DNA from: Sepiola atlantica
Lineage: Eukaryota > Mollusca > Cephalopoda > Sepiida > Sepiolidae
DNA: 64,000 nucleotides
Assembly: GCA_963556195.1 (NCBI GenBank)
Contig: OY744544.1
Location: 43,200,484 to 43,264,483, forward strand
Direction of reading: 5' to 3'
Both the position numbers and the translations under genes were made by a program. Shown in pieces: positions 41,781-52,757 of the stretch (the first letter of the stretch is position 1; the number at the start of each line of letters is the position of its first letter). The notes under the pieces were generated by a model. That model had not been told where the DNA came from, ran no database searches, and saw only the letters and a program-made list of their open reading frames with translations.

Positions 41781-42300
41781 CTAGACGAATACCCGTTCCA
41801 GGACTGGTAAAATGAATTCCCTGAACACAAAAAGTTTTTGCACCACTTTTATGTCCCCTTACGAAGATATAATGATACTAAACCTTATGTCTAGGATCTT
41901 TATTCAAATTTTGATCAAAATCCATTATATAATTTTGATTCTAAAAAATGCCTGAAATTTTAGTCTAAAGGTTAAAGGGTCTTAAAAATTGAAATTCAGG
42001 GAATCCTGCTTAATTGGTGTCTCCTTTAAAATACACCCAAAAAAGTAATATTTAGGGGACATTTATTACTTGATGTTTAATACTTATTCTTTAAGTTCAA
42101 CAAAACTCAAGAGGTATCTTAATTTTCACAAACGGTTTCCACTCCCTCTTTGCATACAACTAAATCACTAAATATAGTCCACATTACCCATCCTTATGCC
42201 TAACAGCTATGTTCCAAAATTCATAATGATCGGTTAATTAGTTTTGGAGTCAATCCTATACATATAAACATATAAAAACCTAACTTTATATAAATAGAGA
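41781..42300 (-). mobile_element. Helitron-like element related to 51219-52665
   Basis: The left end ACTAGACGAATACCCGTTCC is the minus-strand CTAG terminus. The right part, TTCATAATGATCGGTTAATT then AACTTTATATAAATAGAGA, matches 52450-52660. No transposase. Confidence 0.55.
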
Positions 42301-42394
42301 CCAGCATTGTCCAGGAGTCTTTACTTTTGATTTTGTTTCTCGTTAAATCGCATAAATACTTTCAATTTTTTTAACCATAAACTTATAAGTAACT

Positions 42395-42720
42395 AGCTGT
42401 ACTTATCTGACATTGCCCGGTAGTATATTAGCTTGTAATTTGTTTTGCTTTTTTCAAATTATAATTGGTTTTGTTCCAATCAAAGGGAGTAACTCTGTAT
42501 GAACAGATACAGAGTTACATCCCTTTTTTAAAAGATGGCAGCCATTTGGAAATAGTTCCAACCCAGACAAACTACTTTTTGAAGGAATTAAATCGAATTA
42601 CATATTCCTTTTAACAACATGTTGCAAAAATTCACAAAAAAAACTGACAAAACAGAATTAAATATTGATTTTGTAGGAAGAAAGCTATCGATGACAAAGA
42701 AACGATGAAGAATTAGATTT
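42395..42720 (-). mobile_element. Helitron-like 3' end, minus orientation
   Basis: AACTAGCTGTACTTATCTGA then CATTGCCCGG is the family terminus read on the minus strand. A further damaged end lies at 42303-42325 (ACCAGCATTGTCCAGGAGTC). The interior is AT-rich and non-coding. Confidence 0.5.
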
Positions 42721-42999
42721 ATTTTGTATATTAGAAGAAGACGATGGAAGTTAAGAGGCACAGGTATTAAATCAGTAGGCAGGCCGATTTAGAGGGGGGG
42801 CGAGGGGAGAAAACTGACCATACTTATTGTCTGGAGTGTGAGAAGAGGAAAACCAATGAATTATGTAGTAGTGACATTTTATCTCACCTCATTTCACAAT
42901 GTTAAATTATCTTATTTAAATAAGGATTTTGTCCATCCCTCCGTCTGTCAGTCACCATTTTATTTTTAAACGTAATAAATACATTGCGGAAATTATTAA

Positions 43000-43219
43000 T
43001 GTTCTTTTAAGAAAAAAAGATTCTGTTCAGCACTATTTCAAAACTCCTTATTATCACTTTAAAACATTCCAGTCAATGTTCTTTAAAAACAAATTCCGCA
43101 CAGCACTTTTTCAAAAAACTTATCGCTTTAAACCATTAAATTCAGTATTCTTTTAAGAAAAATATTCCGCACAGCACTTTTTCAAAAAACTTATCGCTTT
43201 AAACCATTATATTCAATCA
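43000..43219. repeat. ~71-bp tandem repeat, 3 units
   Basis: Each unit contains GTTCTTTTAAGAAAAA, TTCCGCACAGCACTTTTTCA, AAAAACTTATCGCTTTAAAC and CATTA-ATTCA. Units 2 and 3 are nearly identical over 55 bp; unit 1 is more diverged. The overlapping frame 42929-43156 just follows the repeat. Confidence 0.85.
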
Positions 43220-43394
43220 GATCCATGCATCAAATTTGGAAAAATCGAAAGTTGAAATTCCTTCAAAATTTCAACTTTGACCAAACATTTCCTAACCCTA
43301 TTTAGCTTCTTTTTGCCTACCTTATTTCACTTTCTGTCGACCCTATTTCATAACCTTTTTAATTACTCAAGCTCCTTCCTCATCTATCTGGAAT

Positions 43395-43522
43395 ATGTCT
43401 ATTTATTATAGGGCTAATTAGTGAATTGTTTTGTTTGCAATTTGAGTGAATCTTTTCTTGTTGAGATTCACTCAATTCGCAAATAAAACAATTCACCAAT
43501 CAGCCCTATAATAAATAGACAT
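43395..43522. repeat. Long hairpin, ~59-bp arms
   Basis: ATGTCTATTTATTATAGGGC through TGAGTGAATCT is inverted after a loop of about 9 nt, with only three or four mismatches. It ends exactly where the Penelope-like coding homology starts. Confidence 0.85.
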
Positions 43523-44040
43523 CATTAAAACCCTCATTTACACAAAACTGAATAAACTAGGTATTAATGTAGCCCAAATAAGTTGATCTACTATTATGGA
43601 TATAGTCCAAATATCTACTAAATTCAACACTACACACAATCAAAACTGGCATGTATCCATCCCTTGTCTGGATTGTGATAGGGTCTACATTGGGGAGACC
43701 CAACGCAACCTAGATAAGAGAATTTACAAGCACAAAAGCGCCATCAAAACTAACAATACACTCAAAATCTTAAGTTCTCATACTATAGAATGTGATCATC
43801 GTTTTGACTTTAAAAACGCCACTTTAATTAAACTTATACAAAACAAATCTGCACGACGAATAATCGAATAAGCTCTCATAGCCCACTCAACAAATACAAT
43901 TAAACAAAGAATGGACTTCTATTATGTCTCCCCCAACCTATCTCAAGCTATTATCAATGAAAATAATATAAACTTAGACACTGGAGATTTTCTGCTTTTA
44001 AATAGGATCTTTTCGATTCCCTTTCTCTTTCCTTTTGCTA
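43523..44040 (+). pseudogene. Penelope-like element, GIY-YIG endonuclease end
   Basis: One frame continues from 43523 to the microsatellite with two stops (TGA near 43585, TAA at 43869). It reads IKTLIYTKLNKLGINVAQIS, stop, STIMDIVQISTKFN..., then IPCLDCDRVYIGETQRNLDK, RIYKHKSAIKTNN, HTIECDHRFDFKNATLIKL, RRIIE, stop, ALIAHSTNTIKQRMDFYYV. CX2CX3YIGE followed by R...H is the signature of the GIY-YIG nuclease of Penelope-like retroelements. In the 91-residue open part, C24, C27, Y31, G33, R42 and H46 are present. The reverse transcriptase is missing, so this is a 5'-truncated, inactivated copy. Confidence 0.85.
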
Positions 44041-44044
44041 AAAC

Positions 44045-44340
44045 AACATATATATATATATTTCGAGTACATATATATGCATGTGTTTTTGTGTGTATAT
44101 ATATATGCATGTGTATATATGTGTGTATATATACATACATGTGTTTTTATGTGTGTATATATGTATGTATATATATATGCATGTGTATATATATATGCAT
44201 GTGTTTTTTATGTGTGTATATATATGCATGTGTTTTTATGTGTGTATATATATATATGCATGTTTTTTATGTGTATATATGTGTGTATATATATGCATGT
44301 GTTTTTTATGTGTGTGTGTGTATTTATGTCTTCCCTCTCT
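44045..44340. repeat. ATATGCATGTGTTTTT/GTGTATAT compound microsatellite
   Basis: Blocks of about 32-50 bp alternate (AT)n, GCATGTGT, TTTT(A/G)TGTGT. Six overlapping frames on both strands here (Tyr/Ile/Cys/Val-rich) are artefacts. Confidence 0.95.
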
Positions 44341-44475
44341 ACATAGGGTATAATAAATTTAAATCTATCACTATATATATTCTCCCAAATTACAGATCTT
44401 GGTTTTTTGCCACTTTTAGCTTTTTCTCTCTTGAGGCGAAACATTGAGTTTTAGGTTTTGTGCTTTTTCCATTTT

Positions 44476-44477
<2 letters not shown>

Positions 44478-44510
<33 letters not shown>

Positions 44511-44513
44511 ATA

Positions 44514-44556
<43 letters not shown>
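44478..44556. repeat. (CT)n and (AT)n microsatellites
   Basis: About 14 CT units, a 12-bp gap, then about 20 AT units. Confidence 0.95.
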
Positions 44557-44561
<5 letters not shown>

Positions 44562-44654
44562 TAGATAAAATATGAGCGTGAGGAATTTGAATTTGTGGCA
44601 AGACATTAAAACAAATGACTCCGGATGTTAAAAAATATCAAAGATGTTTGCCGA

Positions 44655-44860
44655 AGATAATAAGATATGAAAAGTAAAAAACGTACAAATCGGTATAGAA
44701 TGCAGAAAGGAAGAAAAAAAGAAAACGTCTGATTATGGAAATAGAGTGGAAGTGAGGAGTCTGACTTCTATTCCATTATTCATTTGTATGATGGAACAGA
44801 TATAGATACATACAAATAAATACACATTGCTCCTTATTATAGAGTGGAGCCTCGCAAGGT
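44655..44860 (+). repeat. Dispersed repeat 'F', partial
   Basis: CGTACAAATCGGTATAGAAT, GTCTGATTATGGAAATAGAG and the ACAAATAAATACACATTG-like end match 14600-14850. 44861-45600 holds nothing recognised. Confidence 0.7.
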
Positions 44861-45612
44861 CATAATCTACAGTGTTTCTGATGACCAGAAATCCACAAAT
44901 GAAGAGATCAAAAAAGGGAAAGAAGTGATTTTTTTCTCTCTATTTCTTTACTGATCAATCGATGTGGGTTGAGCAGAAAAAGGAAAAACCTAATCGAAAC
45001 CGATTTGATATGAAGCCAAGATGATTAAAGAAAAAAATCTAAAAAAATAAAAAAAATCTAAAAAAAAGGTTTTCTTCACGGTGAAACCATCAATGTCTAC
45101 GGAGCAGGTAAGCAACGGTGGATATAAAAGGGGTAGACGAAGCCCAGGAGGGAAAGTAGCCAGTTGGGCAACTGAGAAAGAGAGAAATGGCTTACAATTG
45201 AGAGTAGTAGATTCCCTTGAGTTAAAACACTTTGTGCCAACAGATCAGCAATAATCAACTCAAGTATTTGTGTTCAACCGAGGTGAGAGAGGAGGAAGGG
45301 GGAGAGGAAGAAATCAATGGACAGGCTGCGTACCGTATTTAAGGACAGATTTATACATACATAAAAAGTGACTCTTACTAAGAAACAGATAAGAAACGTT
45401 TTTTAGTATAAAAATGGTAAAAGAGTACTTGATGACGGCAATTAAGCTACACAGAGGCTCCCGCATTTCATCACCGGGGGGAATAGCTTACTATATATAA
45501 AAGATCAGCAGTATATAAAAAAGACAGTGCATCTATTGTGTAAAGTTGAATCAACTTGAAATATGGCATTTAACTTTCCCGTTAATGTGAGAAATGAGCC
45601 CAATTTTCACAT

Positions 45613-46262
45613 TTAGAAGTCTCCTTCAGCTTCGATAACGGCTTTTATGCGAGGTATGAATCGTCTACACTCTAGAATCAGGCAGTCCTTGTCAGTAACG
45701 TGCAGATGGGTTATTCAAATTGGGAAGAGGGGCATCCAATCATTCAAACTATCTTCCTTTTTCATATTTCTCTGTACTTTTTTTTATGGAAATCGCTCCT
45801 GACAAGACATGAAGCCACTTGATGTAAGGAGCTAAAAGAAAACAAAAGAAAAAAAAATTCCCACTTCAAGATCAAAAACTAGCTAACGATAAGTGTTAGA
45901 TAGGTTGATTCCGACCCAGAAAATAGTAATTCTTCCCCCTTTGTCAGAAACATCGCTCATGAAATGTGAGGACTAAAAAACAAAATAAGGGAAGCGAGAG
46001 TTACGAGGCTGCCGAAAATAAACCCAAGGTCCACTTTCTACTCTCCTAAAAGTTATAACTAGGAGTTATACTTGAGTCATTGGGGCATATAATCAAGGAG
46101 TTGACCACAGGAATCACCTCTACACGCCACTACTCTTAATTTATATTGAACATTACTCTATCCATGGAGACATTTAGGGATTATTTAATGTTATGGGGTG
46201 CTCATAAACCTTTTTCTCAACTACGCTCTATACATAGTAATCCAGAAGAGTGAGATCTGAGA
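45613..46262 (-). pseudogene. mariner/Tc1-like transposase, split remnant
   Basis: The minus strand shows two blocks. At 46262-46170 it reads HMTPNIWPTSFSDLTLLDYY, V, stop (TAG in place of the usual W codon), SVVEKKVYEHPITLNNP, the region around the DLNPLDY box. At 45711-45613 it reads ITHLHVTDKDCLILECRRFI, PRIKAVIEAEGDF, then a natural TAA, the usual C-terminus (RRF..RL.AVI.A.G). About 450 bp between them has no homology and is likely a later insertion. Dead. Confidence 0.75.
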
Positions 46263-46569
46263 AGCTAGTGGGCCAAATGTTAGGGGTCATGTGATTTTTT
46301 TAATTTTTTTTATTTAGTGATCTATTAACTCTGTTCCTTCATCTTTTCTCACATAAAATGGCTTTTACTTATCACATAAAACTTGTATATAGTAGCCACT
46401 CTAGTATAAAGGTTGCTAATCTGAAGACCCCCTCCGTGAGAAAAAAAAACGAAATTGACAATTAATGTTTCTCTATCAAGATGTTGAACCAAAGAATCAG
46501 ATTCTAAACTAATTTTAAATATTTGAAATGCGACAAACAAATCAATTCCAGTCAAAAATCTTTACATTA

Positions 46570-47060
46570 ATAAAATTATGAGACAGCTTCACGTGTGTTT
46601 GTGCATGTCAAAACTTTAATAATTACACATTGAATTATTTTTTTTTACTATTAATCGAATATTTATAGAAATAAAAAACGCACTAGCATAAAATAAAAAA
46701 ATTTAAAAATCTATTTACAAAAATAATTTAATTACCAAAATAAAATCCACCAAAATGCATTTTGGTTTCCTCTTAAACAAGTCACTCATTTTAATCCTGT
46801 TAATAGTTGAAAAAAAAAAAAAAGAATGAATTCATGACCCTTCAAAATTTCAAAGGAATTTGGAAGCATTTATACTGTCAAATAGAAAGTTAATTCTGGC
46901 TTTAAAATTCTTAGCAAATGCTCATGTATTAAAAGAGTGAAAGTTTGGGAAGATATTTGCATCCAATAATTTTTCAATAGATTTTAAAAAACATTTATAC
47001 CTTAACAACATTAGGTATAGTTTTATAACAATTTGGTTCAATTAATAATTTAATGATCAA
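46570..47060 (+). repeat. AT-rich dispersed repeat 'H', copy 2
   Basis: Matches 24360-24790: ATTAATCGAATATTTATAGA, AAACAAGTCACTCATTTTAA, GGAATTTGGAAGCATTTATA, TTAGGTATAGTTTTATAACA. Non-coding. Confidence 0.75.
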
Positions 47061-47176
47061 ACGATACCGTAATAATTAAATAGAAATAAAAAGAAAAGAA
47101 AGAAAAAAAGAGAAAAACGAAAAGAAAAAAGGGTAATGTACGCAGCATTTAAGCTGATCACGTGGGCTATCAGGTG

Positions 47177-47201
47177 TGTGTGTGTGTGTGGGGGGGGGGG
47201 G
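47177..47201. repeat. (GT)n-(G)n run
   Basis: About nine GT units followed by a 10-11 base G-run. Confidence 0.9.
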
Positions 47202-47324
47202 TTAAATTTACCTGTCTTAAACTATGAATCTGTTGGTGAGAACGTTTACATAAACTGTTAGGGAGATGTGATCAGCTTTTAGATACGGCAGTCAAATGTG
47301 TGTGTATGTTTGTTTGGTTGGGTT

Positions 47325-47480
47325 ACTTTGTTTTACGGCATATCAACCCTTTTTGGGTTATTTAATGCCAAATCCGGTCATTTTGGTAAAAGTTTTTATG
47401 CTTCAAGTACTTTATGTCTTCAAATATTTACTCATGTTGTTTGGTTGTGCTGTTTTGTAGAGGAAAATTGTTGTTTTTGA
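47325..47480 (+). repeat. Dispersed repeat shared with 7024-7245
   Basis: A single copy of the 127-bp unit plus the following TTGTTTTTGACTTTACAAAA stretch that also follows the 7-kb pair. Confidence 0.8.
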
Positions 47481-47562
47481 CTTTACAAAACATGATTGAG
47501 TTTTTCAAAGGGAAAGGAGAAAAACAATAACATCGATGCTTGGTGCATTTTAGGTCAGGAAG

Positions 47563-47622
47563 CGTGTGTGTATGTATGTATGTATGTATGTATGTATGTA
47601 TGTATGTATGTATGTATGTACT
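47563..47622. repeat. (GTAT)n microsatellite
   Basis: About 13 tetranucleotide units. 47623-48600 contains no recognised gene; a weak 61-codon frame at 48074-48259 is not identified. Confidence 0.95.
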
Positions 47623-48606
47623 ATTATTATAAAATGTTTGACGGCAGAGTTTTTAGATAGTCGGTTTTTATAATGTGAACTTGGTATTGTTTGTTTTCTC
47701 CAATAAAGACGTTTTCTTCTGAAAGAAAAAAGAGTTAATTTGCATTTCTATGCAATTTGTTTCTTCCCACCTTTTGAACGGGTCTTATCATCTTTGTTTT
47801 ATTTATTCCAAAAACTTTGACTTCTTCCCCAGGGAATCTTTCAGAAAATATGAAGAACAACAAAATTAAAGATTCACTGTTGCTGGACAAAAAATATTTG
47901 ACTTTCTGAAGGTCAGAAAACAGATAACCTGGGACATTCAAGAAGCAATAATAGACACTGCCGCGTGGGGTGAGCTGTTTGAATGCTGGTATTCTAATCA
48001 TTTAGTTATAGATTTCTTCATGCCTCTCATTGGCAAATATCTGAAAATCATATTCCACATATCAACCTTGTGAGTGAAATTGGGTACAATGAAATCGTTC
48101 AGAAGATGTTGGACAGCATGGTCTGTAGAGGGATGTGTGTTGCCAACCCAAGACATGCTGCAATGGATATCCACTGCCTATACAAAGTGGAAAGGATTAT
48201 GTGACCGTTTATACATATATATATATTTTTTTAATGTGACCCGTTGGGTCCACCACTGACCTCGAGTTAGATTGTTTGAATCAAGAAAAAGTGAGCTTGC
48301 AAAGTCAGTTAATTTTCTTAAATAAAGACAAAGTAAAAAAATTATGAGTTTATTAATACTGTCGTGATATTTCCTATTGTTTATAATGGAATATTCCAAT
48401 CTTCTGTTTTATACCTATTTTTTACCTTTGAGAGAGAGTTTTTTGTTTGTTTGTTTGTAAGAAATATATTAAAATGGGGTAATCACGTCGTTTCATGACA
48501 CATGTGATTTTATCGGAAAGACAATATGCAATAACTCAAACATTGTATTTTTTTTAAAGATTATGACATGCTGAACATATTGACGTTAAAATCAATTTAG
48601 TATTAC

Positions 48607-48970
48607 GTATGAAATGAAAAATAAAAACCACTTTTTAAATTAATAAATTAACTGACATTGGCCGACATACTGGCATAGATCCAACATGGCCGGTAGTCGA
48701 TATAAAAATGTGAAAGTAGAAATGGTCAGACGAAAGGTAGTAAAGTCTTTTTGTGAGCTGTATGAAAATAATTTGTTTAAAACAATTAAAATATTTATAA
48801 AAATATTTTTATTTCACGACATAATTCTTGTCAAAAATATCAAATTTACTTCTTTTCATTTGACCTCTTCTAAGTTCTCATTTTTATATTGACTACTGGC
48901 CATGTTGGATCTATGCTAGTATGTCGGCTTATTTACTAATTTAAAAAGTGTTTTTTTTTTCATTTCATAC
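48607..48970. mobile_element. 364-bp foldback/MITE
   Basis: Outer ends GTATGAAATGAAAAA and their complement bound arms of about 95 bp. The arms include GCCGACATACTGGCATAGAT then CCAACATGGCC and, on the right, GGCCATGTTGGATCTATGCT. The interior frame (48686-48892) starts in the left arm (MAGSRYKNVKVEMVRRKVVK) and is not recognised. No clear target duplication. Confidence 0.8.
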
Positions 48971-51215
48971 TGTAGCAGTTACATGAGTGACCTATTTTGT
49001 ATTGATCTACGTGACTGCAGTGAGTTGTGATTCAGCTTAGCGATTATGTAATCATCGCCTCTTCACCACGTGCGCATATAGTACGTCTGTATGTAACGAG
49101 ATTTATACGCGATGAATTATCTTGGCACTAAAACCAGATCACGTGATCAACATAACTCGAGTTCCAGCCTGTATTTCAAACAGACAAGACATACATTCCT
49201 GCACTCTCTACCAACCCTGTGGTAGGCGATCGATGAACTCCAGGATAAGATTATTTCGTTTTGTCTATCAACCAATTGTACAACCTTCATTTTGTTCCTG
49301 TGTTTCCTGTAAATAAATCTGCATATCTCTTTAGTTGTGAAGCCATCGTTTATTTCGTGAGGAATGGTGATCCCATTTTGCTTATTCTATTCCAATCAGA
49401 TTTGGCCCAACGAATTACTCTTCCAAGTAATAATAAATTGATTTTAACGCCAATACGTCCAGCTTTTCATAATCTTTTTAAAAATACAACTTTTTAGTTA
49501 CTGCATATCGTCTTTCTGATAAAATTCCATGTGTCCTGAAACGACGTGATTGCAAAAAAAGTAAAAAATAAAGATAAAAAAGATAGATCTAATCCGCCAA
49601 AAATATTGTTAAACTATACCAGTGTGAGCCAAACAATAGGATTAAAAAACATGGTTGACACGAACAAAACTATTAACAAGGTTATTTTTATCCTCTTTTT
49701 TCTTAATACAAATGAACTTCCTGAACATTCTAATCTTTTAAATCTCTACTTTAATACAAACGTTAGTGACCCACTTTTAGATTTAAAAATAACCTGACCA
49801 ATCACAGATGCTGATCGGTGTGCATAAAAAATATAAAAGGATGCAAATTTTAACTTTCTCAAAGTAAAATACTTTTGTTTAGCAGACATTAGAAAAAAAA
49901 ATGACTTTCACCATAAACTAGACATTTGAAATGTGGCTCTGATGAAAGTTCTATAGAGAGATAGAAGGTGTCAGATCGCCATTTTGTACTAGGGGTTGCT
50001 GCATAGATATCCATCCTACTGGCCTTGTTGGATACAAAGAAAACGGATTATCAAGATTTGGTTAAAAGAACAAACTTCTTCTAAAATTTAAATAAATTTT
50101 ATTCAAACAGTTTCATCAACACAAAGAATGGTCTGGAAAGAGTTATGAAAACAGGAATACAAAATGGGTGGAGTCGGGAGACAATTTTGTACGATAGAAA
50201 TGGGATCGAGTTCAGGTCTTTTATGTTCGCCAGGACTTAGGTGAGAGACAAGAAAGGTGTCTTGTCAACAAGACGCTCAAAGTTTGACTGTTCATAAATT
50301 GCGGGAAAATATTTTGAGCGGAAACGGAAGTTGCCTTTCCCACGCAAACAGTATTCTTATCGAACAATGTATATATCACTCCACGAGTGAGAACATGCAA
50401 GTTTGTGTTCACTGAACCAAGTGTTAATCACGCCGTGCAAGTGCAAAAGAAAATATATCGTAATTATGTAACTGCTACATTTCTTTAAATGACGGTCATT
50501 TAAAGAAAAAATTAAAAATATATTTATTCTGGCAATTTAAGTAATTCGGGACAATTAAAATTATTTTCAAAGACGATACAAATAGAAAAAAAACAAAAAA
50601 AAACAGAAAAAAACTTAGTTTTGAGTGCGCCGCGGTTTAAAAATTTAAAAAAAAAACAAAAAAAACTTTAGTTTAGGACTTATTATCTGTAGGATCCGGG
50701 GACATTAAAAACATATCAGCTGTACCTATCAAAATTCAGTTATTTCATTAGAATATGTAGCTACCTAGGAAGGTAATGACAATGGTATTAATTTAAGCAT
50801 AACATTTCCAAATATAATAGATTTTGCCGTATGATGTCCACGATCTAAAAAGTAAATTCTTATATATTTTCGCGGTTCAAAGTTCAGCTGATCAATGTCT
50901 ATTTGTTGGATTAACTTTCTATTCAAATGTCTAGATCAAGGTAGTAATAACAGTATTAATATATAGCCGTAAATTTATTTTCATTTTCAATAAATAGAAT
51001 TTAAAAAATGACTTGTTTAAAGTCAACATTACTAGTCACTCTAAAAAAAATAGAAACAAACCTACAACGAAACTGATTAGAGCTTTTAATCACCCCCACC
51101 CCCATCCAAGTGACCTTCCAAAGTTTTGTTTATGAATTCTCCATTATTACTACTGACCTTAGTCTGCATTTGTGAAAATGACAGGCAGAAAAGCTTTTTG
51201 TTTTTTTTGTAATTA
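48971..51215. other. Long unassigned stretch
   Basis: Holds an unrecognised pair of open frames (49261-49497 and 49546-49797) in the same general direction, reading LPSNNKLILTPIRPAFHN and NPPKILLNYTSVSQTIGLKN, which look like one decayed protein with a frameshift. An LTR-like phrase, TGTAAATAAATCTGCATATC, lies at 49307. A-rich duplicated phrases with TTTAGTTT lie at 50585-50670. No family could be assigned. Confidence 0.3.
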
Positions 51216-51218
51216 TAT

Positions 51219-52665
51219 ACGAGTAGAATACCCGTTCCAGCAATAAATCAAGGGAGGCGCGATAGCGCTCTATCCCTTAATAGACTTCAAAAACGACCTA
51301 TGCTAGAAATCTCATTTCTTTGATCAGTCATAACTCAAAAACCAATAAACCAAATTAGTTAAAACTTTGCACAAAATTTTCATTCGATAGGTTCTATAAG
51401 TGTGTAGAATTTCAGCATCATTAGTCAAGGCAACCCAGAGATCCAGAAAGGTCAGGAGTGATTTTGTGTTATCCGTGCGTACGTACGTACGTACGTACGT
51501 ACGTGCCCTGTATCTCATCAACTATTTGATGGATTCAGCTGATTTTTGGCAGAGATAGAGGTTCTAGGGTCTAGTTGATGGCATTTTAATTTCAGTTTAC
51601 CATATACCTTAGTTTTCCAGAAAATTTTTAAAAACCTTTAAAATTACCATTGTCTTGAGGCATAGCCTTTACAAAAGTAGTGACATTCCATGATAAATGC
51701 CAGTATACTGAAATCATATGCCCTTAATAAGGTTAAGATGAAAATTCATATACACTAAATGTACAAAAGCAAGGAAATTCCCAAATTTTTACACTTTTAT
51801 GTCATTAAGGGTATGACTACATATCAACCAAGCCATTTCATTATCACATCACTACAGTATAAATCTCTATACATGAGTGGATGAAGTGTGTGAGGTGCGC
51901 TGAAGAAAAATTCCTACCAGTAAAATACATAGCCCTGTTGTGCTCGCATACCCTTAATGACAATAAAAGTGTAAAAATTTGGGAATTTCCTTGCTTTTGT
52001 ACATTTAGTGTGTATGAATTTTCATCTTAACCCTATTAAGGGCATATGATTTCAGTATACTGGCATTTTTCATAGAATATAGCATTAGTTTTAAATTTGA
52101 ATGAGTTTTTCTTAGGGGGTGGGGGTATAGTACGGTTTCGGTGGTAAAGTTAGCACAAAAAAATAATAATCTGCCCACGTTACTCACCCTGTTGCCTAGA
52201 ATACATATTCCATATATCATAATGATAAAGTTCAATAGTTTAGGATTTTACCAATTACATACATATTATTGATTCTCAAGTACGCGCACTGATCCTTTTA
52301 AAAATGTATTACTTAAAAATTGATGTAGAGCAATTCTTTTTTCTATAAAACTTTTCGTATCTAACTTATTGAAATTTTTTTGGTAAAGTTAACAAAAATA
52401 AGTAAATAGCGTGCCTATGTTATTCACTAGGTTGCCGAGAATATATATTCCTAAATTCATAATGATCGGTTCATAGAAAAATTTCAAACTTTATATACAT
52501 ATGTATTCCCTAAATGTTAACATTTACAAAAAAATGAATGTACTCATGTTATTTACAGTGTTGTCTAGAATATATATTCCCAAATTCATAATGATCCGTT
52601 GATTAGTTTAGGAGATTACCTTGTACATAAAAATATACACATACCTAACTTTATATAGAGAGAAA
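51219..52665 (-). mobile_element. Helitron-like element split by composite repeat C
   Basis: The left end ACGAGTAGAATACCCGTTCC is a damaged minus-strand terminus like 41781. It is interrupted after about 25 bp by repeat C (51245-52078) and resumes at 52085. The right part has three internal units of roughly 180 bp, each containing TAGAATA-ATATTCC then AAATTCATAATGAT (about 52195, 52436, 52565), and ends CCTAACTTTATATAGAGA. Confidence 0.55.
51245..52078 (+). mobile_element. 834-bp composite repeat 'C', copy 2
   Basis: Same organisation as 17082-17918, foldback at 51684-52078 included. The internal microsatellite reads (GTAC)n here and a mixed GTAC/GTAT there. Confidence 0.88.
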
Positions 52666-52757
52666 TATGATTGTTAGTGAACAATAAACATTGGATATTA
52701 AATTTTTTTTTTTTTTTTTTTTTTAAATCATTATTTAAAGCTCTCTTAAGGGACAAA

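Noticed and set aside
43911..44447. 178-codon frame rich in Tyr, Ile, Cys and Val
   Set aside because: It is the Penelope-like tail read into the ATATGCATGTGT microsatellite; five other overlapping frames look the same.
48074..48259. Frame reading MKLGTMKSFRRCWTAWSVEG
   Set aside because: No domain or splice context; ends in an (AT)n run.
49050..49340. Possible solo LTR (AATAAA-like end, GC-richer block)
   Set aside because: No TG...CA ends, no target duplication, no second copy in the window.
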